Source: Ceratothoa steindachneri
Lineage: Eukaryota > Arthropoda > Malacostraca > Isopoda > Cymothoidae
NCBI GenBank assembly: GCA_963969495.1
Contig: OZ018326.1
Location: 175,311,056 to 175,375,055, forward strand
Length of the DNA: 64,000 bases
Direction: 5' to 3'
In this document: positions 11,453-22,728 of the stretch, one piece after another
How the letters are laid out: every line of letters begins with the position of its first letter
How positions within the stretch are numbered: the stretch's first letter is position 1
Translations under genes and position numbers: made by a program
The notes under the pieces: model-generated
Databases searched by the model: none
What the model saw: only the letters and a program-made list of their open reading frames with translations
Told to the model about the DNA's origin: nothing

Positions 11453-12557
11453 CTATTTAATAAATAAATTTTCATTTTGATAATAAACTATCATGAGGCC
11501 TCCCTCCTTCTTTTCTCCATGATTTCTAATGGCTTCAACTTGCTTGTATTCATCTACAAATCTCTGCCATATCTGTCTATGATGTGTTTCAGTTAAGCAT
11601 AATATGTGGGAACCATCCATGCTCCTCTCAACAAGAAAATGTGATAATTCTACTACCTTAATATCTCTAAGTCCTCGTATGTTCAATAAAGAGATTGCGC
11701 AGTTACTCCAAATTTGGTTTTCTTTATCCTTACTTACATTTTGAATTTTCTTAATTCTACTTTGTACATTATCCCTCTTTTCTTTCAGTTGTGCTCTCAA
11801 TATTTTATCCTCTTCTCGCTCTTTCTTTGTTAGGTTAGGCGCTATTATAATACGGCTTATGTTTTCATTTGTCGCCTCCTTCAATTTTCTAGCTGCCTTT
11901 AGGATACTGTACTCCTCAAAAGTATTTTTCAACTTTACCAAACGAGGTCTTGATCTACCATCTACTCCTCTCACTCTTTCGAGTCTTGTGACTTGTTCAA
12001 TGCTTGCATCTTCAATTTTTAAGACATACTGAAATACCTTCTCACATACCTTCTTGTCCTCCATCATATTTTCTGTATCATCCTGGTTGTTAGGTTCTTC
12101 CACTTTGTACCTAACTAGATTGTTTTTCTTTAACTTTCTTTCGTTCTCTTCTCAAAGATGCTCTACTACTTTCTCCTTTATCTCCTCCACTAAATCGTTC
12201 TTATCTGTTGTTCCAATTCTGGCATTCTGTACTTCATCCATAACATGCTCTTTAAACTAATCTATCTTTATGTCCAACTTCTTGAGTTCTTCTTTAAGTT
12301 CTCTCTTTTCCCTTTTAAGTTCCTCATTTTCTAGCTTCAATTGCTTGTTGCGTTAGTTAGCTCCGATAGTGAGTTTGGCCTGCCGGGCAATACCATTGCA
12401 TCTTACTATTGGGTCTTTGAAGTATTTTAAAATCTTACGCCGAGAGTTTCACACATCCATAATGGAACCGTGTGGAGCATAGTTCACACATGATGCCATT
12501 TTGCGTTTCCTTTATCACTTTGTCGCACTTTCCACATATTTTATTTTCGTCTGCCAT
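11453..12557 (-). pseudogene. LINE ORF1: PHD finger, coiled coil, ORF1 core, fused to endonuclease start
   Basis: Starts at the ATG at 12,557 (minus). The first 40 residues carry the zinc-ligand pattern of a PHD finger: ICGKCDKV (C-x2-C), MCELCSTRFHYGC (C-x2-C, H-x4-C) and then WYCPAG, where the last ligand Cys has become Gly. A stop interrupts after 40 residues. A Lys/Glu/Leu-rich heptad region (NEELKREKRELKEELKKLDI in a shifted frame, about 12,350-12,270) predicts a coiled coil. The open stretch 12,103-11,453 holds the ORF1 core (TRLERVRGVDGRSRPRLVKL, APNLTKKEREEDKILRAQLK) and runs straight into the endonuclease start (LLNIRGLRDIKVVELSHFLV, ILCLTETHHR, KKEGGLMIVY). ORF1 and endonuclease therefore seem to sit in one reading frame. 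RNA binding and assembly are inferred from the family. Confidence 0.75.
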
Positions 12558-12683
12558 GATATTTGCTTATTTTTTCACAAAAAAATTAAGAAACTACGAA
12601 AATAGGTGGGCTGAAATTCTATTTAAGGCTTTTGTAATTTCTCTCTTCCTTTAAACCCAGCATTTGATTATATTTTATGTTAT

Positions 12684-12910
12684 TTGCCTCAGGTGTTCGA
12701 TCCACCTAAGGCGACTTTCGTCCGTCGAAGAGTTGGCGAAGCTCTTCAGCCTGAATGTCTCGTCCCAAAAGTAAAACATGGAGGCGGTCACGTCATGGTA
12801 TGGGCTTGCATGTCTGCCACAGAGGCCGGAGAGGTGTTTAAACACCTTCTCTTGCTGGATCATAAAGTAATAAATCAAGAGCAATCACAGTATTCGAAAA
12901 AGCTATGGAG
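12684..12910 (+). pseudogene. Tc1-type transposase fragment
   Basis: The frame reads FVRRRVGEALQPECLVPKVK followed by HGGGHVMVWACMSATEAGEV. This is the block after the first catalytic Asp of Tc1 transposases (family form VRRxxGExxxPxCxxPTVKHGGGSVMVWGCxS). It lies 127 bases outside the PHD-LINE and is unrelated to it. No terminal repeats remain. Confidence 0.8.
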
Positions 12911-12959
12911 AGATATAATGGATACAAAGTTTTATTTATGTAAACTATCAATTTTTGAT

Positions 12960-14807
12960 CTGCAAAACGTAAACTCATTGAAGAGATTGTAGTGGCTTTC
13001 TCTCGTATAAGCCGGGGTCATCTGAACCACTCGCGACCTACTTTGAAATGTAACACTGTTAAAAATGTCAATGAGAGCTAGACAACAGACGTAGCTTGTT
13101 TTTGATAAAGGAACAGTAATAAAACTAACCAACAAGAAAGTTTTACTGAGTGAAATGAGAATACAAAAAGGGGTGAAAAGAAAAACGAAAAGATGGATAG
13201 ATAAAAGAAGATGAAAAAAGATGGTGATAACTGCAATTCGTTAGATGCCGTACAATATCCATGAACAAGATCATGCAAAGAAAACAAGTACGTAAATAAC
13301 TACTATCTCGGATTTTTCTCTGAAGATAAAAGATAATACATTATGAAAAGATGGGTATAATGTTCCCTACAGAAAAATTTAGAACAAATAAGATGATATG
13401 AGAAGGAATAAAAATGAAAGCAACATAAATCAAGATACCAATGAGGAGACGAGAAAAAATGACAAACCATGACAAACAAATTTGCTATTAACGGGCTCAA
13501 AAGGACAAAAGAGGAAGACACTAGAAAAAAAGTCTGGTAATGAGTAAAGAGAACAGATGTTCAAGGAGATAAGGGTAGAGGAAAACAGAGCCGATGAGAT
13601 AAATATATCGGGAAAAAATCAAATATAATATAAGGGAAAGACTCCATCTGTCTTCAGCAGTACAAAAAGACTCAAAGACTCGAATTCGGCCTTCTTAACT
13701 TTCCGGATTACCGACACTTCTTCTTTGCCTCGTTTTTTGAGCCCTCATTTCTCTTCATTTACTGGGTTCATTTCGTTATGTGAAAAAATAGGAAAAACGA
13801 CGGAAATGACGAAAAGGACTGGAAGAGAGAAATGGTTTTCCTGTTTCATCTTACTCTCTTTTTACTCCCGTTTATGGGATAATTCGATAGCAAAGAACAA
13901 TATTTAAATCTCATGAGAGCTTCAAATAATTTAGGCCTGAGTATTCGGGGTCTAATTCTCCTCCTTCTAGTCTTAAAAGGTTTCCGATCCTCCCGGCCTC
14001 GTTCAGAAACCAGTTTTGAAGGCAATCGTAACTGAGCCCTGATGTGAGCGGTCCAGATCGGAAACAGGTCTATATAAATCTAGAAGTAGTCGGATAGTTC
14101 GCAATAAAGTTTAAGATTAATGAGTTTATTTTCCTTATATTACTCATTATTTTGGGTGGTGATACAGGTGTTAAGGAATATTGAGGAGTATTTTTAACCT
14201 TGTGGAGGAGAGCACATAAATATTACAGTTATTAACTCTGTAGCATAATAATGCTCTTTATTTGAGGATCACGTATGGTATTTCAGATAATGATTAAATA
14301 ACTCTCGTACTCTTCGGGAAAGAGGTATGGAGATTGATAATAATATTATTTTAACTTAAAAAGTGCATATAATTTATTTGGAGGACTGAAATATTGAATA
14401 AGTAGATTATTGAGTATTAACTTCATCTTAAAAATTATTTAGATTTCCAAGGAATTTACACCAGTGGAGAAGAAGATAATTTCTTATGATCTTTTCTGTA
14501 ATTATGGCATGAAGAATAAACATATGGTCTTCCAGCGCGTAGCGTAAATGGTGACAAAGCCCAGCTAGTGGCTCCTGGCCCAGGAAGCGAGATCCCGAAA
14601 AGTTTGTCATGTGTGTGCAATACGCAATGGCAGGAAAGGTTACAAGTGTCGACGGCCCTATCAGGTAATATTGGGGTAGTGTTGATGGGCATCGACCTTC
14701 ATTTGTGAAAGAAGGTTTGAAGAGGATGAACGATTCCTGAGATTAACCAAATTTATAGCTATTTTCCTCCAATCAATAGAGAAAAAAGCCTTGAGCGCTA
14801 TTAATCT
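12960..14807. other. No gene recognised
   Basis: A-rich sequence with scattered open frames of 60-80 residues on both strands (for example 13,078-13,287 minus, 14,428-14,692 minus), none with a recognisable domain. A slightly GC-richer patch lies at 14,520-14,700. Confidence 0.5.
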
Positions 14808-14985
14808 GCCTATGTTTGTGTGTACTCATGTATCGGGCCTATTGTGTCTATCCATGTAAAATGCCCATGTCTTTTTGTAATCATATAGATTGCCTATGTT
14901 GTATGTATCCATGTATCGTGATTATGTTTGTATGCATCTATGTATCGTGCCTAAGTTCGTGTGTATCCATGTAACGTGGATACAG
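14808..14985. repeat. Degenerate minisatellite, about 30-35 bp unit
   Basis: Five or six diverged units of the type GCCTATGTTTGTGTGTATCC plus ATGTATCGT follow each other, e.g. at 14,810, 14,846, 14,893, 14,926 and 14,957. Confidence 0.65.
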
Positions 14986-15179
14986 CCGAGGCTGCATTCA
15001 AAAGTTATAAAGACAGATCAACAGAGTAAATATGATTTTGCCACAAGCATAAATAAGAAATGCCTCAATTGAGCAAACCATCACTGAAATCTTTCTTTCT
15101 CTTGCCCGATTAAAATACAATTATTGAAAACTAAAAGGACAGCAATAACCAAGGGAGACAAGAGAGAAGAAAAACCTTA

Positions 15180-15908
15180 AGGAAACACCTGAAAGCTCTA
15201 GGAAATCAGGGAGGAAGATTCGATTCTATGCTACAGAAGTTTCCAAGAGTAAGCGTGGAGAAATTGAAAGCAGGGATATTTAATAGTTCTACTTCAAACA
15301 TAAAATCAAGGAAACTTGATCAATGCTTACGAACAAAATGGTACAAGAAATGACTAGAACACGAGGCCTGACCTAATTTCTGGCATAAGACTTGCTCATT
15401 TTGTAAAAATAGCCAAGACAGGGTTCAATTCCGACATCCTTAACAAATTAGTGGCAAAGAAAGGGCTCCCTCCAGTGTAGTTCTCGGAAAATCCACCCTC
15501 CGGCGAGAAAAATCCCACTGACGAAGAAACAGAAACCACCGACAACAAAGCAACAGACACTGACGAGGAGGGGGAAGCAAGGAATATTGCTAAATAAATG
15601 AGTAAAACTCTAAAGATAGAAAAACACAGAAATTTCGCAACACAGAAGAAATTATTATAAATATCTACAGATCTCAGACAACATCAATACCGAAACAATA
15701 CAAACAAAAAGAAATTTGGAAAGGCAGAGTAAAAGTCAAATATAAATGGGTGTATGACGGGGATGTCGATGAAATAGAGAAGAACAAACCACTAAAGCAA
15801 GGGCAAAGGTCGATAATGCAGGAATTATAGCAGAAGTTGAAAAAACAATTAAGAAGAAGCGCTCTGGACAAACCAAGTCACACGAAAAAAAGGAAAAGAA
15901 GCAAACAG

Positions 15909-16000
<92 letters not shown>

Positions 16001-18200
16001 AAGACAAACTAAAATTATTCGCGTTAAACGTTAATGGCTGGGGTGTGAAAATATCAGTTATAACGATATAATCAAAAAATAAGATCCTGATATAGTACTA
16101 TTAACTGTGCATAAGGTAGACGTAGAAAAAGAAAAAAATGAACTACCAATTATGTACAATATATCTCGACGACCTACACTCAGTCTATATATGACGGTGT
16201 CACAATGAAAATAAAAAGAGGATCAAATAAATATTAATAAGGGACATGGAAGCGTGTTTTATTGGTACTAAGTTAAAGCTCATAAGCAAGGATTTGGTTG
16301 TGGCTGAGGCTTATCAACTTCCATGACGCAAATTTCTTTGCAATACTTATTTCTTAGAAATATTCCGTCAATAGCCTCACGACTAGAACAGGTATGTCTG
16401 CAAGCACTCTGACAGCGAAATAATATAGAGAGAGAGGGATCAAACTTCTCAACTTACTTAACAGGAAGAGCCGCAACCACACCTGATATTACTTTGCAAA
16501 CCTAAACTTCAACCTTAACTGCCACACCGTGACAAGCTTTGCTACTATCTCAGACCAACTTAGCTTTATAACCAATATCTCAAACCTTATGTAACCAGAG
16601 CATGTTCCCGTAAAGAAAGAAAATATATAAGGAAAGGCAAATGGAACTTATACAGGTATGAGCTAAGACGCTAAGAATTTGAGAAGCCAAACAAGAAAAT
16701 AGAAAGATAAAAATGAAGTGCATATAAAACAAGTAGTAGAACATATAATAGCAGCGGCCAGCCTACACATCCAATTAAAGGGATAATGAGTCTTACCAGC
16801 ACCCAGACGGGACGATAATATTAAGGACACAATGGAAAACTTTAAAACAACAACATAGGAAATAATCACAATAGGAAATAACAGAGATTTCCGTGAAGCT
16901 AAGAAACTTAAAAAGAAAAATAGGGAAACACATTAGAAATAAAGCTTATCAGATCTGGAAAAAAATGATCTAAATCTTTAACAAAGAGTGGGAACCCAAA
17001 AGATTCTGAAACCAGTTCATAAAACCTATAAACATCCCAAACTATAAAAGATAATGATTAAAATAGGAGAAAAACTGGAACAATAAAATCAAGCAATCGA
17101 CTAGGAATATGAAGAACCAAGTCTATGATGGCTACAAAAACTAGAATCTGACCTTATACTAAACGTAAAAGCAAACCCAGAAATAAGAGAGCAACTGAAG
17201 GAAATCAGATCATTTACAATGAGGGAATACACTGAGGCCCTGAAAACTTTCAGACAAAAAGCGCCATAGTCAAGAGAGATACACAAACTGCATATAATAA
17301 AAGCACACAATATCAACCATGATGGAATCTTAAAAATTTACAATCCCTCTCTGAACATGGGATATTTTCCCCTCACCTAAGAAAACGACAAAAAAAGATT
17401 TTCCCATAAAAGCCAGGCAAACCGAAAGAACAGGAAGAAAGTTACCATCCTATCTCGTTACTTTTGTTCTAGGAAATCTTTTCGAAAATTTCCTGAACAA
17501 CAGGCAGAAAAAACAGCCTGTTATCATAATATACAGAATGCACAACAGCATGAGTTAAGAAGTGGCAGTGGCACGGAGACAGCCTTAGCAATAATAAAAT
17601 AAAATATTGTAAATGAAATAGTAAAATGAATTAGAGAAGATGTAATAATCTGCAATATTACAAAAGCGTTTAAACAACTTTATATCCCAGGACTGAGGAC
17701 AAAATTAACAGAAATGAACATAGACAAAAACATCAAGATCATTCTTTGCAGTTATTAGGAAAATACTAAGACCATATTCAGTATGAATGGTTATACATGA
17801 AAAGAATTTGTAATGGAAGCCGGCGTTCGACAAGGAGAGTTTCTAAGCCCTACCCTCTCTAATCTATACAAAAAGCTTCTCCCTCAGCCTAAAGATAACT
17901 CCGCTACGTATCTTTAGCTTTTGGATAATATTTCTCAAATTCTCTAGCAACCGCAAAAAACGAAAGAGATAAATTGCAAGCATCAGCAAGCGTGATTAAC
18001 AACATCAATAACAATTAGAAGAGAACGAGAATAAAAACAAACAAAACCAAATTTAGAATAATCACAATCAATAGAAGAAAATGTGCTAATATTATCATAG
18101 ATGGAAAGGCGTACCCATATGAAATGAAAGGGTAAAGTCCTTGAACCCTAACTGACAATAAATGGGTGCACTTTTCACACGCATTAGAAAATTAAACCTC
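15180..18200 (+). pseudogene. Non-LTR retrotransposon, second copy of the family at position 1
   Basis: A badly decayed LINE. 15,480-15,600 encodes an acidic stretch (PTDEETETTDNKATDTDEEG) likely from ORF1. An (AT)n tract has expanded at 15,912-15,998. At 16,005-16,060 the endonuclease begins as [19 protein letters not shown] text. The RT runs from about 17,300 to 18,100 with SGSGTETALAII, then ITKAFKQLYIPGLRTKL (first catalytic Asp replaced by Thr in this copy), EAGVRQGEFLSPTLSNLY and LLDNISQIL in place of the FADD box. The wording parallels that at 1-530 (GGCLSPTLYSIYTADLP, FTDDISQLV), so the two are one family. Dozens of stops and shifts. Confidence 0.75.
15912..15998. repeat. (AT)n microsatellite
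   Basis: Uninterrupted AT run of about 87 bases inside the LINE remnant, between the ORF1-like and endonuclease parts. Confidence 0.97.
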
Positions 18201-19236
18201 TAAATGAATTTCACATCCCTCTATACATAAAAACTGGTAAAGATAACAAACTGAAGCTGCACTGCGCTCTCGCCACCACAATAATGGTACACGTAGTAAG
18301 CGACACGCCAAATAGTAAGATCCAGAGTCCAGGATTGTGCTACTAGGTTCATTACAAAAAATCAAGAAAAAACAAAATACCTCCAAAGAACTACATTGAT
18401 GATAAAACCAAAGACAAATTAAATAAATAATGATCAAACTTTCAACGAAAATTAGAACGAAAATAATGGAATGATCACTGAGGAAGTGATTGGAAAAATC
18501 ACATTGACAATTGAAGAAACACGGACAATAGAACAAAGATTTGAAGGAAGCAAGATCAGAACACAGAAAATTTATTACCGATATTTTGCTAAGCAGAAAA
18601 TTAAAAAAAAAACATGAAAAGATTCATAATACAAAAAAAAGTAAAGTTAGAAGACAAAAAATATATATAAGAAAACAAATAAACTTAAATAAGAAACCAA
18701 GGATATAAAGGCTCGAACTCTAAAATCATATATATAAAACGTAAATTACTTAAATTAATAAAGATAAAATGTAAAAGAAAATAGGCAGGAAGCCTGTCAC
18801 AAATACACTTTTCTTTTGCACCCTCATCTCCATCTCTCACCTACCATTCTCATTCATCACATTAATCCCCATCAAAATCAGATCTATTCTCACTGACAAC
18901 ATTTCTATACCCATCAAATCCACAATATTTTAATCTAATATCTTTTCAAATAGACTTTTCACCACTAATGATATCCCACATCCCAAACAAACATCATTCA
19001 TCACAGAATTTGAATCCTTGTCATACACCTGGTAAAGGATGTAAAGAGACCGGTGGGTAACGAGGAATCTTCATCAATTAATTTCAAGACTCTTGAAATT
19101 TTACCCATATACAGTATATATTAGGTTATCTACAATCACAATTTTAGAAACCTTGAATTTTCTTTGCCAAAAGTTAGAGAAGATATAATAAAAGAAAGAC
19201 CCGCGTTCTGAACTTTTGAAGCGATACGGTATATAC
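18200..19236. other. No gene recognised
   Basis: A-rich tail following the LINE RT, then AT-rich sequence. The 114-residue minus-strand frame at 18,192-18,536 is antisense to the LINE tail and not a gene. Confidence 0.5.
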
Positions 19237-20400
19237 AGGAGTTGGACAAAATAATTGGAAAACCTGTTAAATTCAATGTATATTTATATATAACGGAGTT
19301 GGTCATCCTTCTGCTTACTAAACCGCGTCGATGCGTCATAATATCAATTCATACAGCTTTCTGATTTTAGTGAGAATAATCCTGAGCCATTCTTCTTGCA
19401 ATACCTGCTCCAGCTCTTTCAGACACGACGGTGGAGATTATGACTTGTCGGTCCAAGACGCACCTCAAACGCTCAATATTATTAGGTTCTAAAGATTGTG
19501 GGGGCCACTCCATATGTTGTAGCTCACTTCTATGCTCTTCATAACAATTCTTAACCACATGATTGGTATGTATTGGGCCATTGTCATCTGAGAAAAAGCA
19601 CTCACCATCAGGGAATAATGTCTGGATCACGGGATGGACTTGATCTTCCAAAATATTCAGATATTCGTTGCTGTTGATCCTGCCATTCAGGGCAACGATT
19701 AGACCAAGAGAATTCCAAGATATCGCTTCCCAAACCATCAATGACCGTCCTTAGTGCTTCACTTTAGGAAGAACGCAGTCAGGATTAAAAGCTTCTGCAT
19801 GCTGCTTCCACATATGAACTCGCCCTGAAGTAGGGAAAAGAGAAAAACTGGACTCGTCGGAGAATATTACTTGCTTCCATTGGTTTGTCGACCAGCCCTT
19901 GTCATCTCTACACCAGTTCAGCGTTTTCTAAATATTTTGGTGAGAAAGCAGATGTTTCTTAATGGCGGCTCTTCCATGATATCAGGCTTTATCGAGCTCA
20001 CAGCGAACAGTTTGGGTCGAAACTGGGCTAGTGAGATCTTAATTCCAACTCTGCAGTGAATTTAGGGACGGTTGTCCGGGGATATTTCATCACATTGCTT
20101 TTCAACTCCCATTGATTTCTTTCAGTGAGATTCGAAGTCCTGCCAGAATTACTCTCCCTGCTGGAGGTTTTGCCCTGCTTCTTAAATTCTGTCATGCTTC
20201 TTGACATGCTAGCTCTCGAAAAACCAAGGAGTGTAGCTTTTCTGGTGACGGAAGCTGTTCTGGTAACCTTTTTACAGATATCATCTCACAAACATTCTAG
20301 TGGATATGCGCTCGTTGGTTTTTGCTTCTCAGCTTTTAAATAAATAGCAAATGCTCTCTTGGATCTTCGGGTTACGGAAGCTCGACACATTTTCACTGGA
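19237..20400 (-). mobile_element. Tc1-type transposon, degenerate, 3' end truncated
   Basis: A minus-strand Tc1 element. The plus-left edge at 19,237 has CAGGAGTTGGACAAAATAAT, a typical Tc1 terminal repeat. Transposase: near 20,200 SRSMTEFKKQGKTSSRESNS; at 20,060-20,130 SNVMKYPRTTVPKFTAELEL; in broken frames the block before the first catalytic Asp at about 19,860; then the open stretch 19,741-19,367 with MVWEAISWNSLGLIVALNGR, INSNEYLNILEDQVHP, SDDNGPIHTNHVVKN (second Asp) and PQSLEPNNIERLR (third acidic residue, Glu). Spacing fits a DD34E enzyme. The last 40-50 residues and the matching terminal repeat on the other side are not seen. Confidence 0.85.
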
Positions 20401-21043
20401 TAATTGTTTGAGGGGGCGAAGTCTCTTTGATGTGGTTTGATTAAGTTAAAACCAATTCTAACGCCACTCTCCAGGTAGTAGTTTTTGTGGTTGTTGTTAA
20501 TACCTCCCCAGGAGCAGATGACCTCTTTTCTTTCTCCAACCTCTTTGGGAGATTAGTTTGAAATCCTCTGATCCTATAGCCTGTACTGTAGGTCCCCTAC
20601 AACGTTACCACAATTAGGTGTGATGCTGTCCTTAGGAAGCAGGTTTCCATGGAGAGAGGATTCTGGATACTGTGGGAATTTTATAGCGCATACTACCATG
20701 CAAGAGACAGGATGAAGCAGTGGTGATGCAACTTAACACCACCAAGATGACATTTAAGTGGGTTGGTCCCATTCCAGGATGCATTCAGGTGAGGTGGTCG
20801 GGTCAAATCTCCTTAGAAATAAAGTGAACACTCCACAACCATTTTTCTCTTAGCCACACAGGATTAAAAGCTTCCAAGGGCTGCCGGCAAAATCAGTACA
20901 GCCATATGTCAGGTGGTAGGAATCCAAGGTTAAAGCTCGAGATTCGCTTAATTATGCCAATTTTACCCCCAGTTAACATCAGTTCAGCCCTGCCAGTACT
21001 AGAGTCGGGACCATAACCAGGTCTATGGTTGATATCAAGTAAC
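20401..21043. other. Non-coding, less AT-rich repeat-like block
   Basis: No coding similarity. GC content is visibly higher than in the surroundings, and it contains GTTGTTGTTAATACC near 20,495, the kind of trinucleotide tail seen at some LINE 3' ends. The same sequence resumes at 24,341 after the LTR element, so this block was the target of that insertion. Confidence 0.4.
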
Positions 21044-21048
21044 GTAGT
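21044..21048. repeat. Target-site duplication GTAGT, left
   Basis: GTAGT immediately before the element end TGTCGTAGAA; an identical GTAGT follows the other element end at 24,336-24,340. Confidence 0.9.
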
Positions 21049-22654
21049 TGTCGTAGAATTTCCCTCCTTTTAGTTCTATTCTAAGAGTGCTAAGAGTGTC
21101 TAATATATTGATATTATAAGAATATCTTAACGAACAGAGCCGTTCTGAAACACGTAAGGATATATAAGAGAAACGAACATTAATCCCCAAATAAACTTAT
21201 ATTTTACCTTTATCAAATGAATACATAACATTTATACATTAACTACAGCAATACTCTGAATATTATCCTAAACAAGAATTAATTAAATTAGTTTACCCAC
21301 AAAAATTGGTTAACGTTTTCTCTACACGCAACAATAATATAAGAATTAGGCTTACGGACTCATGGGGAGTTTGAAGGCCTCAAAAATGTTATTTACTCTC
21401 GACGCGTGCCGCCGGCCAGATGTAGATGAGCGAGATCACACGGTTGTTTTGGAGAGGGTGGCAGCTGGGTGGTCCACACGTTCTTCTGGGGCAGGGGGGT
21501 TCTTCTAGGACGAGAACCAATAATGTGCTTTATGCAACATCTAGGCAGTCGTGGTATCTCTGGCGAGAGTGAGGTCGAACATGGTTCTTAAATCAAGCTA
21601 ACTTGGAGTGCGGTGTGACCACCGAGTAAAGAGCTCGAAGAGGAGCTTTTCTCTTTCGTTACTTATTTCCTTATGGACGAGGACTGAACTCGGGGAGGGT
21701 CTTCTTCAAGGGCGAGGATAACGAAGAGGGGTTTCTCTGGCGAAAATAAGTTACATAAAGTTCGGTGTGGCCACCGAGTAACGAGCTTGAGGAGGAGCTT
21801 TTCGCCTTCGTTACTTATTTCCTTATGGACGAGGACTGAACTCGGAGAGGGTCTTCTTCAAGGGCGAGCATAACGGAGAGGGGTTTCTCTGGCAAGAATT
21901 ATTTGAACTTGGTTCCTTACCAAGTTAACTTAGGAGTTCGGTTTGGCCACCGGGTAACGAGCTCGAGGGGAAGCCTAAACCTTCTTCTTCTTAATTCCTC
22001 AAGGACGAGAAATACCCCTGGTGTTTAAGGTGCACCAGGATATAAGGAGTCTCTCTAGGCAAGAGTAAGTTGAACTTACCAAAGTTAACTTATCGTTTGG
22101 TTTGATAACCAGGGACTTATCTCGAAGATGAGCTTCTTCTTAGCCCCTTAAGGTAGGTAGCCCTGCCTCTCTTGCAGGGTACTTCTTGGTCTGGCAAGCC
22201 AAGTACTCTACCTCTCCAGTCTCGGTAGTTCGGTTTGATCCGAAGACTTTGTCACCTAGAGAATGACGTATACTACCGCGATTTTCCTCAGAGTTTTTTA
22301 TTTATACCTCGTCACACCACTGGGGAAGTGGTAAGGGGGAGAGGGGCTTGAGGACGGCCCCAGGAGAGTTCTTTTGGCCAACGGTTTTTCCTAAGAAGTC
22401 AAACATCGGCTCCTCGTTAGCCTTCGAGATTGGGAGAAACCCGTCTCCAATTTCTTATTCGACGTGAAACTGGATCTCACCCTCCTGGGGGAGTTCTTAC
22501 AATTTGACCTTTAGGGTCTTTCATGGCACCGAGTTGTACCACACTGCGGTTAAGCACTGAACCCGCCAATGCCTTCGACGGATGTCTTTGCAGTTACTGC
22601 CTTGTGAATGCACCAAGAGTGAACGAGGGAGTGGGGAGTGACCATTCCCCTACA
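21049..22654 (-). repeat. LTR (3' copy of the minus-strand element)
   Basis: 1,606 bp. In minus orientation it starts at 22,654 with TGTAGGGG and ends at 21,049. A TATA-like GTATAAAT lies at 22,307-22,300. Downstream of it are four diverged subunits of about 150-170 bp, recognisable on the plus strand by the core GGTGTGRCCACCGAGTAACG at about 21,613, 21,765, 21,933 and, weakest, 22,100. The distal 300 bp are AT-rich and contain several TTTATT/AATAAA-type signals. Confidence 0.9.
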
Positions 22655-22728
22655 ACATCGAGCTAGTTCCCGGTTACCAAACCTTGAAGAACCGCCCCCC
22701 CCACCCCCGGAAGAACGACTTTTATTTA
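22655..22728 (-). other. 74-bp interior of the LTR element
   Basis: On the minus strand it begins TAAATAAAAGTCGTTCTTCC, continues with a G-rich run (GGGGGTGGGGGGGGCGG) and ends CTAGCTCGATGT at the next LTR. The G-rich purine run could be what is left of a polypurine tract and the first bases the place of a primer binding site, but neither matches a tRNA I can name. Confidence 0.6.

Larger units (their letters stand above)
9090..12557 (-). mobile_element. Non-LTR retrotransposon with PHD-finger ORF1, degenerate
   Basis: A LINE lying on the minus strand. Reading from 12,557 downward it encodes a PHD-type zinc finger, a coiled coil, an RNA-binding-type ORF1 end, an apurinic-type endonuclease, a reverse transcriptase and a C-terminal CCHC-like motif. 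All are broken by frameshifts and stops, and the RT thumb region is deleted near 9,300. PHD fingers are known from ORF1 proteins of some CR1-like LINEs; the RT blocks (TEIDYSKTFESINRKQLIET, EKVVTGS) belong to a different family from the CR1 element at 34,168. Edges are approximate because no target duplication was found. Confidence 0.8.

Noticed and set aside
14428..14692. Minus-strand open frames in a slightly GC-richer patch
   Set aside because: No domain, and the frames overlap each other in different phases.
15421..15450. GGGTTCAATTCCGAC resembles a tRNA B box
   Set aside because: No A box or cloverleaf around it; it falls in LINE ORF1-like sequence.
15736..16034. Open frames of Tyr-Ile repeats on both strands
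   Set aside because: They are translations of (AT)n microsatellites here and at 2,332, 26,641, 56,541 and 56,879, not proteins.
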